From an uncultured Bacilli bacterium (GTDB lineage Bacteria; Bacillota_I; Bacilli_A; RFN20; CAG-631): a DNA stretch of 16,500 nt. The position numbers and the translations under genes are program-made. The notes under the pieces are model-generated. The model did not search any database and had not been told where the DNA came from. It saw only the letters and a program-made list of their open reading frames with translations. The DNA lies in contig CAKPXW010000028.1 in assembly GCA_934202505.1 (NCBI GenBank), forward strand, positions 1-16,500, read 5' to 3'. Shown one piece after another: positions 7,570-15,164 of this stretch. Each line of letters opens with the position of its first letter. Positions within the stretch are counted from its first letter, which is position 1.

Positions 7570-9453
7570 TTAATATGCTCCTTCTCCAGTTTTCTTTTTC
7601 AAAATTTTGTTACTAACAATAACAAGAATTAAGGCTATTAAACTTTGAAGCATTGACATAGCTGCTACTGCTGAATAATTACTTGCATTACCAATATTTT
7701 CATATACAATCATTCCAATGGTATCTGTTGTATCTCGAAGCATAGCACTTCCTCTAATCATCGTATAGATTTGATCAAAATCATCTCTAACTAAGTTTCC
7801 TAAACTAAATACCACTTGAATTCCAAAAGCTGGGAGCAATCCTGGTAAAGTTACATATAGAAATTGTTTAAATCCTCCAGCACCATCAATTTTAGCTGCT
7901 TCATAAATTGATTTATCAATTCCTGCCATTGCTGCTAAATAAACAATTGTTGAATATCCAGCTGTTTTCCACATAGCACTTGAAGTCAATATAAATCTCC
8001 AATATTGTGGTGAGGAATAAAAATTAATTGGTTCTTTACCAAAAGCCTCAATAATTTTATTAAATGTACCTCCGTCAGTTGCAAGTAATACATAGGAAAG
8101 GGTTGATATAACGACCCAAGAAATGAAATATGGGAAGTAAGATACTGTTTGAACAACATTTTTAAATATTCCATTTTTTAAGTAATTGAATAATACTGCT
8201 AAAGTTATTGCTATTAAAAAACCAAAGATAAATTTCCAAAATGCTAAAATGAAAGTGTTTTTCATCAATTTTCCAAAATCACTAGCTGGATTGGTAAATA
8301 AATCTACGAAATTTCTAAGTCCATGCATCGATGTCCATTCACTATTCCAGATACCATCATTTACTCGATAATTTTTAAAAGCAATGATAATACCACCCAT
8401 TGGAATGTAGGAAAATATAAATAACATAACTACTGCTGGAAGTAACATTAAATATAAATCAAAGTTCGAAACAATTAATTTCATTTTTTTAGAATGAATT
8501 GCTTTTTTAAATAAACCTTTTACAAATCCTATTATTATAAAGGCTATTAATCCTACTCCTAAAGTTGAGAATATTCCAATTAATAAATAATTTGGAGCTA
8601 ATGTGAAATATACATATCCTACAAAACAATTAACTTCTTTTTCAACTATCGATTGATCACTTGAATTTATAATAGTTGCTTTTTGCATAATTGGACTTAT
8701 AGTAATTGAGTTTTTAGTAACATTGCTAACATTTTTAGAGCCATAGGCCTTTATCGTGCCTTTAAAATTAAAAGTTATACTTTCAAGGCCTTCAAAATCT
8801 GCTAAAAAGAAAGTAAATATTTGTCCTTTTTTATCTTTAGCTAACATTCCACCATCTTTAAATAAATCGATTGTTTCTTGTTCATTTAAAGTTTTATTTC
8901 CATCTACTAAAATAGGAGCAATTGCAGCATTATCGTCACCAAATTTTTGATTATCAAATTTGTAAATCATACTATTTGATACGCCATCATTTAGTTTTGT
9001 ATAGTTTTTATAAGCTCCTATATACCAAGAGTCGGTAATTAAGGAAACACTATCTGATTCTAAAATATAGTCTTTTGATTTTTTATAAGAATAAATTCCT
9101 AAATCTCCACCAATATTTCCTTTTGATAAATATTGAATTCTCATAAAAGATAAGGTAGCTTCATAATGATCATCAAATTCTTTTACTTTTTTTATCTTTA
9201 CCCTATTTTCTTCTCCTGAGCAAACATTAGCAGCAATAACAATATCATTTAATTTTTTATCAACATCATCTTTAGTAATAATTATATCATTACCAGCATT
9301 ATCTTGATATTCCTTTGCTATTAAAATAGTTGCATCTCCACTTCCATCTCTATCAATATTCATTGTTACTTTTGAGCAAGATGCCATAAAAAGACAAATA
9401 AAGGTTAAGAATAATAAAGAAACTATTTTTTTGAGTTTTTCTTTGATTTTCAC
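7570..9453 (-). CDS. Fusion of an extracellular LppM/DUF3153-like lipoprotein domain to an LplB-type ABC permease
   Basis: This 627-residue protein is about twice the usual permease length. Residues 1-26 form a lipoprotein signal peptide (lipobox FMASC, Cys26). Residues 27-288 are a soluble domain starting KVTMNIDRDGSGDATILI, which recalls the LppM/DUF3153 type (strand, then DGSG, then a Thr/Ile strand). A transmembrane helix at about 290-312 and a basic loop (313-328) lead into an LplB-type permease (about 330-627) with EAA loop SIYEAAKIDGAGGFKQFLY at 516-533. The topology is consistent: lipid anchor and domain outside, one helix in, permease N-terminus inside. The start is a GTG with AGGTG 9 nt upstream. 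It should pair with the permease encoded 2 nt downstream. The extra domain could contact the binding protein or the glycan; its role is unknown. The permease call is secure; the fused-domain family is a guess. Confidence 0.88.
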   Translation of the reverse strand: MKIKEKLKKIVSLLFLTFICLFMASCSKVTMNIDRDGSGDATILIAKEYQDNAGNDIIITKDDVDKKLNDIVIAANVCSGEENRVKIKKVKEFDDHYEATLSFMRIQYLSKGNIGGDLGIYSYKKSKDYILESDSVSLITDSWYIGAYKNYTKLNDGVSNSMIYKFDNQKFGDDNAAIAPILVDGNKTLNEQETIDLFKDGGMLAKDKKGQIFTFFLADFEGLESITFNFKGTIKAYGSKNVSNVTKNSITISPIMQKATIINSSDQSIVEKEVNCFVGYVYFTLAPNYLLIGIFSTLGVGLIAFIIIGFVKGLFKKAIHSKKMKLIVSNFDLYLMLLPAVVMLFIFSYIPMGGIIIAFKNYRVNDGIWNSEWTSMHGLRNFVDLFTNPASDFGKLMKNTFILAFWKFIFGFLIAITLAVLFNYLKNGIFKNVVQTVSYFPYFISWVVISTLSYVLLATDGGTFNKIIEAFGKEPINFYSSPQYWRFILTSSAMWKTAGYSTIVYLAAMAGIDKSIYEAAKIDGAGGFKQFLYVTLPGLLPAFGIQVVFSLGNLVRDDFDQIYTMIRGSAMLRDTTDTIGMIVYENIGNASNYSAVAAMSMLQSLIALILVIVSNKILKKKTGEGAY

Positions 9454-9481
9454 GAACTATCACACCTTTCTTTTATAAATA

Positions 9482-9518
9482 ATATTTCAAACGCCAGCAT
9501 TAGTGGCGCTTGAAATAT
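9482..9518 (-). terminator. Strong intergenic hairpin after the large surface-protein gene
   Basis: Arms 9482-9496 and 9504-9518 pair over 15 bp with a 7-nt loop. In the minus-strand RNA every pair forms, one of them as G-U. It starts 12 nt after the TAA of the surface-protein gene and ends 28 nt before the permease GTG. The bases that follow (UUAUUUAU) are a poor U-tract, so it is more likely a leaky terminator, an RNA-processing site or a 3'-end stabiliser than a full stop. Any of these would leave the surface protein more abundant than the transporter. Confidence 0.7.
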
Positions 9519-9530
9519 ACATTTAAAATA

Positions 9531-9620
9531 TTAATTTTTTCTTTTTTTAAGAAATACTATTCCTAGTAAGGACATGGCTCCAACAAATCCTGTTGCTCCA
9601 CCTTTACAACCTTTTTTAGT
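9531..9620 (-). other. C-terminal Cys-Lys-Gly sorting-type signal (in the 1426-residue protein)
   Basis: The tail has the order Lys-Pro-Thr-Lys-Lys-Gly-Cys-Lys-Gly-Gly, a hydrophobic run (about 1406-1421) and a KKRKN end. It matches the tail of the 452-residue protein at 3646 in core, spacing and charge, although the rest of the two proteins differs. It lies right after a Pro/Ser/Glu stalk, as cell-wall or membrane-anchoring tails do. Confidence 0.62.
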
Positions 9621-12600
9621 TGGTTTATTTTCACTTGGTTTTGTTTCCGATGTTTTATCATCTGATGTAGAAGGAGTTGAAGGAACTTCTGAAGGTTCTT
9701 CACTTGAAGTTTCAGATGGAATCTCACTTGGAATTTCACTTGGAATTTCACTTGGCAAATCACTTGGTTTATCTTCTATTTCTTTAATAACTTTATCAAT
9801 GGCAGCTTTAGCTTTATCTAAAATAGTTGCATCTTTAGTCAATAAAGCCTTTTGAGTGTCTGTTAATGCATTATAAGCTGCTTTTGCCACTTCATAAGCA
9901 CTTTTGGCACTTTCAAGATTTTCTTTAGTTACATCTATGATTACTTGTTCAAGTAACTTATCACATTCATCAGCTACTTTTTTATTTTTAAGATCATTTT
10001 TTACTTGAATGCCATCATATTCATTAACATCTTCAACATAAATACCTTTAATTTCAAATCCACCACTTCCTTGATTTATAGGATCTGAAACAAATGCTTC
10101 AAGGCCAAAGTAGCCACAATCTTTACTTGATTTATTTGTTGAAGTATATTCTCTAACAAATGTTTTTCCACTTTCTCCACCAGTTAAAGAAATAATTGCT
10201 TTATAACCAATATATTCATCATTTTCATATAAGTCAACTATCTTAATAACTATTTTTGTATAGTTTTTATATATATGATGGATGTCATATTGACTACCTT
10301 CTTCATCAGTTGGATAATCAAGAATTGTTGTAAAATCAGCAATTGGATTACCAGCTGCATCTTTTGTCATTGGAAGAATACCATTTACACATTCAACGAT
10401 TTTAAAGCCATCGCCACCAACTAATAATATTGTGTAATTTCCTTCTTGTAACCAATTTCCTTTATTATGGTGTTTAGCTATTGACGAAGATCTAAAGATA
10501 AAATAGAAATTACCCCATGTACATTTTTGTAAATTTGAGTCAATTACCCAAGTTATTTCTTTTTCATTTGCTACTGAAATAGTAGGATATATACTTAAAT
10601 CATTTGTTGATGAATTAACCATTAATACATTATTATCATCTATGATTTCCTCAAATCCTTCTAATTCATAAATATTATCTTTAGAAACTGCAAAATTATA
10701 ACCATCTATCTTATTAGCATCTTCATATTCTTTTAAAGCAACTAATGCTTCTTCTAATAAATTAACATTTGTAACTTCATTCTTTTCAATGTCATATAAT
10801 TCATCATAAGCTTTTTTAGCAGCTAAAATAATTCTTGAATCTTTAGCATAGTTAGTTATTGGTAAATTAATTTTAGCAATTAAAGCAACTACTGGATCTG
10901 CATAAGCTAAAATATCTTCATAATTTTCTAAGTCTTTTTGGCATTTTGCAAGTTTTTCAACTAAGGTTGCATCACATTGCGCTTTTTGTTGCTCATTTAA
11001 TAACTCATATTTTGCAAGAGCATCTTTTACTATTCTTGCTTGGTCTTCATAATTATCTCTATTATAAACTTCATCAATCGTATTTAATTTTTCTAAAGCT
11101 AGTTTAGCTAAAACTAAAACATCAACATTTTCTAAATCATCTTTAATTTGATTGAAACGATTTGTATTTTCTACAGAGACAAGAGCTTTTTGGGTATCTG
11201 TTAAGCTATTATATATTTTTGAAACGTTATTAAACTTTTCAACTATATCGGAATAGTTTTCTGCTGTAATAGAATCATAAGTGATTTTTGCTAATTCTTC
11301 TTCAAATTTATTAGCATGATAGTCATCTTTTGAATAATTAGATTCACTATCTAATACATAAAGTTTAATTTGGTTATTAGTATTGTCTGGAGTTTTTTGG
11401 CCAGCAACATGTACTAAACCAGTCACTTGATTTCCCCATAATGATTTAAATGGTACTAATACTTCTCCATTATACTTGACACCCGTATTACTAGAATGTC
11501 CAGTTGCACGATAAGAAATATTTAATTTAACACCTTCTAAAACATCTTCAATATCAAATGTTATTTCTGTTTTTTGTTGGCAAATATTCCAGAATGAGAA
11601 ACCATCAACACCAGGAATTAAAAATGTCTTATCTGTACCAACTATATTTATATTACCTTCATCACAAGCAATTAATTGATAACCACCATGAGTAATACAT
11701 AAAGCTATAAAACTTTGATTTGTTACAGTTGGTTTTAAAGTATTACTTGTTGAATCAAAAGTCCAATTTACTTTAGCAAATTCATTTGCTTGTCCTTTAA
11801 CCATTAAGGCAACTCCGCCCCATTCACTTTTTAATGAAGTGTAATCAAGCACAAATTTAACAGTTGCATTTCCCTTAAATTCTTTTGATATGCTAAGAGA
11901 TGGTATTCCTGTTTGACTCATAATTCCATCATTAATTGTAGCATTATACAATGTAGACCAATTTGCAGCATCACTATGATATCTATTTGCAACATCTATT
12001 AATTCATAGCTTACAACTTCTAAATCAATTTCTGCTTCGTTATTTTCTTTAACATTAACAACTATTTTATAATTACCATTAACATCAATTTTTATTTTGC
12101 CATCTGTTCCTAGTTCGTAAAATGTTCCTTGATATTTTGATTCATTAGTAGAATTATCAACAAATGAGACAACATTAGCATAGCCTAGAGATGTTTTATC
12201 TTCATCTATAAATAAATCGATAGAAAATTCTTGATTTTCCACTAGATTTAATGAACTTGCAAAAGAATAAGCATAGCCTTCATTAGCTTCGATTTGTTCA
12301 AACTTTGTACCATTTTCTAATTTACATTCATATTTAGTAGTTGGTACATCTGGAGTTTCTATTGCTTCAATGTTATCAACTTTCATAGTAACTTCAATAT
12401 TATGCGTATCATCGATAGTTCCACTACCTTTTCTACCATAAGTTACATGTTTTGTATTTCCTTTTAATTGACTATTAGTTGAAGTATAAGAAAAAGTTGC
12501 ATCTATTTCATGGCCCCATGGTGATTTAGTAATTAATTCAAAATCAAATTTAACTCCATCACTAGTTTCACTCATTTGTGTAATAACTCTAAAAGATTTA

Positions 12601-13811
12601 TCGTAACAATAATAATGGAATTGACGCAAAATTTCTGAATCATTTCCTGGTATACCAGTTATTTTTACACCTGTATCATCAAGTGTTAATTGTTTATCAA
12701 AAATAACATTTTTAGCGCTATCTTTTTCAATAATTGCAAAGCCTTTTGTCCAACCCCAAACTAAAGATACTGAATTTGCAGCTTCTACCATTCCATTTGC
12801 TGCATCAATACCATATTCTGTAGAACTTGAAAATGTTAAATATTCAAATTTCCAATCTTCCCAAGCACTTAATTCAAGAGTTTGATTAGAGGTAAAATCA
12901 ACTTTGGAATTGCCACCAATTTCTTTTGTTTGGTAGTTAAATTCAGTACTTGTTGCTTTCATTATGTTTCCTGTAAAAGTTGCATTATCACATAATGTCC
13001 AATTATCCTTACTTGCAGAATAAATAGTTGGATCAACAATACCCATAGTCATAACTACATTATGTGTATCATCAATAGTTCCACTACCTGTTCTACCATA
13101 AGTTACATATTTTTCTCCTTTTAAATTGGTATTACTTGAAGTATAAGAAAAAGTTGCATCTATTTCATGACCCCATGGTGATTTAGTGATTAACTCAAAA
13201 TCAAATTTAACTCCTTCACTAGTTTCACTCATTTGCGTAATAATTCTAAAAGATTTGTCATAGCAATAAATATGAAATTGATTCATAACATTTTCATCAT
13301 TTGGAAAATTTTCAGGGACAATATTATTTGTTGCATCAAATCCTAATGATTTATCAAATATGACATTCCCTTCATCATCTTGTTCAATTATTGCAAAACC
13401 TTTTGTCCAACCCCAAACAAGAGAAACAGAACTTTTTGTTTGTGTAATACCTGTTCCAGCATCAATGCCTTTTTCTTCATTAACTGAAAATGATAAATAT
13501 TCCCATTTCCAGTCACTTTGAGGACTTAATTCTAATGATTGATCAACTAAAAAATCAACTTTAGAGTTTCCATTAATTTTTGTAGTTTGCCAATTAAAAG
13601 ATGAGTTTAAGGCCTTCATAGAATTTTCAGTAAAAGTAGCATTAGTTGAATCATTCCAATTTGATTGATTGTTAGTGATGATATCACCACTTACTAATGT
13701 TTCTTCAGCTAAAACTTCTACTTTAGCTCCATCCATTACAAATGATGTAATTGTAAATAATGGAGCTGTTAATACTAATGATAATGTAACTAATTTTTTA
13801 CTTTTTTTCAT
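9531..13811 (-). CDS. Large modular secreted surface protein with repeated beta-sandwich modules, helical repeats and Cys-Lys-Gly tail
   Basis: The 1426-residue product has a signal peptide (about 1-35, VLA then EE). Modules at about 50-255 and 270-476 are close copies, sharing VWGWTKGFAIIE, CYDKSFR, ITQMSETS and SPWGHEIDATFSYTS. A divergent copy lies at about 619-803 (NWSTLYNAT, GGYQLIACDEG, SLWGN) and a possible fourth at about 1040-1262 (GGDGFKIVE). Residues 480-605 form a separate beta-rich region. Helical FIVAR-like repeats with a Tyr-x-x-Leu-x(4)-Lys pattern occur at about 831-1035 (YNSLTDTQKALV, YELLNEQQKAQC, YDELYDIEKNEV) and 1270-1345 (YNALTDTQKALL). A Pro/Ser/Glu stalk and the tail KKGCKGGATG (Cys1402)-hydrophobic-KKRKN end the protein. 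No catalytic motif is visible. It is probably a cell-surface glycan-binding scaffold. The start has AGGAGG 6 nt upstream and a promoter in the gap before it, so it likely heads the operon. Confidence 0.82.
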   Translation of the reverse strand: MKKSKKLVTLSLVLTAPLFTITSFVMDGAKVEVLAEETLVSGDIITNNQSNWNDSTNATFTENSMKALNSSFNWQTTKINGNSKVDFLVDQSLELSPQSDWKWEYLSFSVNEEKGIDAGTGITQTKSSVSLVWGWTKGFAIIEQDDEGNVIFDKSLGFDATNNIVPENFPNDENVMNQFHIYCYDKSFRIITQMSETSEGVKFDFELITKSPWGHEIDATFSYTSSNTNLKGEKYVTYGRTGSGTIDDTHNVVMTMGIVDPTIYSASKDNWTLCDNATFTGNIMKATSTEFNYQTKEIGGNSKVDFTSNQTLELSAWEDWKFEYLTFSSSTEYGIDAANGMVEAANSVSLVWGWTKGFAIIEKDSAKNVIFDKQLTLDDTGVKITGIPGNDSEILRQFHYYCYDKSFRVITQMSETSDGVKFDFELITKSPWGHEIDATFSYTSTNSQLKGNTKHVTYGRKGSGTIDDTHNIEVTMKVDNIEAIETPDVPTTKYECKLENGTKFEQIEANEGYAYSFASSLNLVENQEFSIDLFIDEDKTSLGYANVVSFVDNSTNESKYQGTFYELGTDGKIKIDVNGNYKIVVNVKENNEAEIDLEVVSYELIDVANRYHSDAANWSTLYNATINDGIMSQTGIPSLSISKEFKGNATVKFVLDYTSLKSEWGGVALMVKGQANEFAKVNWTFDSTSNTLKPTVTNQSFIALCITHGGYQLIACDEGNINIVGTDKTFLIPGVDGFSFWNICQQKTEITFDIEDVLEGVKLNISYRATGHSSNTGVKYNGEVLVPFKSLWGNQVTGLVHVAGQKTPDNTNNQIKLYVLDSESNYSKDDYHANKFEEELAKITYDSITAENYSDIVEKFNNVSKIYNSLTDTQKALVSVENTNRFNQIKDDLENVDVLVLAKLALEKLNTIDEVYNRDNYEDQARIVKDALAKYELLNEQQKAQCDATLVEKLAKCQKDLENYEDILAYADPVVALIAKINLPITNYAKDSRIILAAKKAYDELYDIEKNEVTNVNLLEEALVALKEYEDANKIDGYNFAVSKDNIYELEGFEEIIDDNNVLMVNSSTNDLSIYPTISVANEKEITWVIDSNLQKCTWGNFYFIFRSSSIAKHHNKGNWLQEGNYTILLVGGDGFKIVECVNGILPMTKDAAGNPIADFTTILDYPTDEEGSQYDIHHIYKNYTKIVIKIVDLYENDEYIGYKAIISLTGGESGKTFVREYTSTNKSSKDCGYFGLEAFVSDPINQGSGGFEIKGIYVEDVNEYDGIQVKNDLKNKKVADECDKLLEQVIIDVTKENLESAKSAYEVAKAAYNALTDTQKALLTKDATILDKAKAAIDKVIKEIEDKPSDLPSEIPSEIPSEIPSETSSEEPSEVPSTPSTSDDKTSETKPSENKPTKKGCKGGATGFVGAMSLLGIVFLKKRKN
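9718..9765 (-). repeat. 12-bp tandem repeat coding Ser-Glu-Ile-Pro units of the stalk
   Basis: Four head-to-tail 12-bp units, two of them identical, encode Pro-Ser-Asp-Leu and then three Pro-Ser-Glu-Ile units in the stalk. Such short in-frame repeats can change in number by slippage without breaking the frame, which would vary stalk length. Confidence 0.8.
10707..11321 (-). repeat. Helical FIVAR-like repeats inside the large surface protein
   Basis: Residues about 831-1035 contain three helical units with the pattern Tyr-x-x-Leu-x(4)-Lys, at about 867, 935 and 1002. A fourth unit lies at about 1313 near the stalk. Repeats of this look are common spacers in Gram-positive surface proteins, including many carbohydrate-active ones. 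Confidence 0.65.
12384..13664 (-). repeat. Tandem duplication of a ~207-residue beta-sandwich module (period ~660 bp)
   Basis: Two adjacent modules of the large surface protein (residues about 50-255 and 270-476) are near copies. DNA stretches such as the one coding VWGWTKGFAIIE recur about 657 bp apart, and the stretch coding TYGR-x-GSGTIDDTHN recurs 660 bp apart. Similarity at the DNA level points to a fairly recent internal duplication or to gene conversion. Confidence 0.85.
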
Positions 13812-13817
13812 AGCGTT

Positions 13818-13823
13818 CCTCCT
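13818..13823 (-). promoter_or_regulatory. Consensus ribosome binding site of the large surface-protein gene
   Basis: AGGAGG, a perfect match, lies 6 nt before the ATG at 13811. It is the strongest ribosome site in the window and fits a highly expressed first gene. Confidence 0.8.
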
Positions 13824-13881
13824 AATTTGTAAAAAATGTCCTAACTAAATAAAATTTAAATAATAAAAGCTCTCTAGATAA

Positions 13882-13890
13882 AGTATAGCA
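13882..13890 (-). promoter_or_regulatory. Extended -10 promoter (TGCTATACT) for the importer/surface-protein operon
   Basis: On the minus strand TGC-TATACT matches an extended sigma-A -10 element in the only sizeable gap (13812-13931). At 17-nt spacing the -35 box is weak (TTTTAT). Transcription would start near 13875, giving a leader of about 65 nt before the ATG at 13811. I see no clear operator, cre box or terminator in the rest of this gap, so read-through from the upstream genes is possible. Confidence 0.5.
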
Positions 13891-13931
13891 TTTAAGAATA
13901 ACTAATAAAATATCGTTTTTTGACTACTTGT

Positions 13932-15164
13932 TTAACATTTTTTTAGTTCATTTTTCATAGAAGCTATAAGCATATTAAAACTAAAAAACATCGTATGTAA
14001 TATTCCTTTTCCATTTTCTGGATTATAAGATTCAGACATGCTTCCATTTTCTAAAATACCTTTATAATAAGTATTTAATGTTTTTTTATATATTTGTCTA
14101 GCTTGATATTTATAGCCATAGTTTAGATAAGCTTTAAATATGAAATAAGATGATATGCCCCAAATGGCTCCAAGCCAATTTGAAGGATTACCTGAAGGCT
14201 CTAAATTATACATTTTTTCATATTTTGATAATGAACGTACTCCATATTTAGATATTAGTCCACTATTTTTTAAATGTTTAAAAGATTTTTTTGCATCTTT
14301 TATATTAGCAAATTTAAATGTGTAAGGGGCATAATTGCCAAAAAATTCTATTTTTAAGGGAAGAGAATTCCAAAATGGCTTTAAACCTTTATTAAAAATA
14401 TCTGTTTCATTATTTTTGACATTAATGTCTTGGGAATAAAAAATTAAATCTTTTTTATCAAAAGTATGTTTATAAATAGATTCTATAAGTTCATTTTTTT
14501 CTTTTTCATAAAACGAATAATCGATGTTTTTCATTTTCATTATTTCAATTAGAGCCTTATATTCATCGACCATTGTAGAATTAAATAGAATATCTGCACT
14601 ACTTGATGGTAGTCTTCCAAATACAGTAGGATTATTATCTACTCCTATCATAATGTCACTAATGTAATAAAATAATCCTGTTTTTTGATCAAATTGATTT
14701 TCTTTTAAATATTTTAAATATAGACATAGTTTATTAACATCGATAAAAGAATAATCGTTATTTAATTTACAAGCTAGTAAAGCCGATTTAATTAAATAGC
14801 CTTTTAAAGAATTTTTAACATTTTTCTTACTGCAATAAGTATCATTTATCACATCACATCTTAACATTATAGGAGTAAAGCCATCTCCTTCCATAAAATA
14901 GCAAAAATTTAAAACATCACCTTTAGCAGCTTCATTTACAAGTTATCTATAATAATCATAATCAAAATCTTGATCATTTTTTAATAATTCTACGATATCA
15001 TTTAAAGCATATATTGACCAATAAGAATCCCAATCCCAAAGAGTATCATGATAGGCAAGACCTGGTTCTACAAAACTATATTTTAATTTACCTTTTGGTT
15101 TGCTTATTACCTTAAAAGCATATTTTTTTAAAAGATTGAATAATACTTTCTCTTTTTTATTCAC
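13932..15164 (-). pseudogene. (alpha/alpha)6-barrel glycosidase-like gene (MGH/GH63-type) broken by one in-frame TAA
   Basis: Translation starts at GTG 15164, with AGAAGGTG 8 nt upstream, and overlaps the end of the SGNH gene by 8 nt. It stops after 73 residues at TAA (14945-14943). The same frame then stays open for 336 further codons to TAA at 13932. The joined product would be about 410 residues without a signal peptide. Motifs span the break: PGLAYHDTLWDWDSYW before it; EGDGFTP, GVDNNPTVFGR (Asp at joined position 176), SGNPSNWLGAIWG and SMSESYNPENGKG (Glu at about 378) after it. These fit glycosidases of the mannosylglycerate-hydrolase/GH63 kind, cytoplasmic here. There is no ribosome site before the first ATG after the stop (14894), so restart is unlikely. 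It could be a recent nonsense mutation, a sequencing error or read-through. Since other genes here end in TAA, recoding of TAA is not expected. Confidence 0.78.

Noticed and set aside
9574..9855. 93-codon open frame on the plus strand rich in Ser-Leu-Gly-Ile repeats
   Set aside because: It is the antisense image of the 12-bp stalk repeat and has no ribosome site; the minus-strand frame continues through it as part of a 1426-residue protein.
13890..13931. Possible catabolite-repression (cre) box around ACGATATTTT
   Set aside because: It keeps the central CG but misses the flanking TG and CA positions of the cre consensus, so I do not call it.
13812..13931. Terminator for the upstream SGNH/glycosidase pair
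   Set aside because: No stable inverted repeat followed by a U-tract could be found; only A/T-rich sequence and the promoter are visible.
13932..15164. Alternative genetic code or stop-codon recoding to explain the in-frame TAA
   Set aside because: Most neighbouring genes end in TAA at sensible lengths, and Trp is coded by TGG, so a standard code fits better; a local mutation or sequencing error is simpler.
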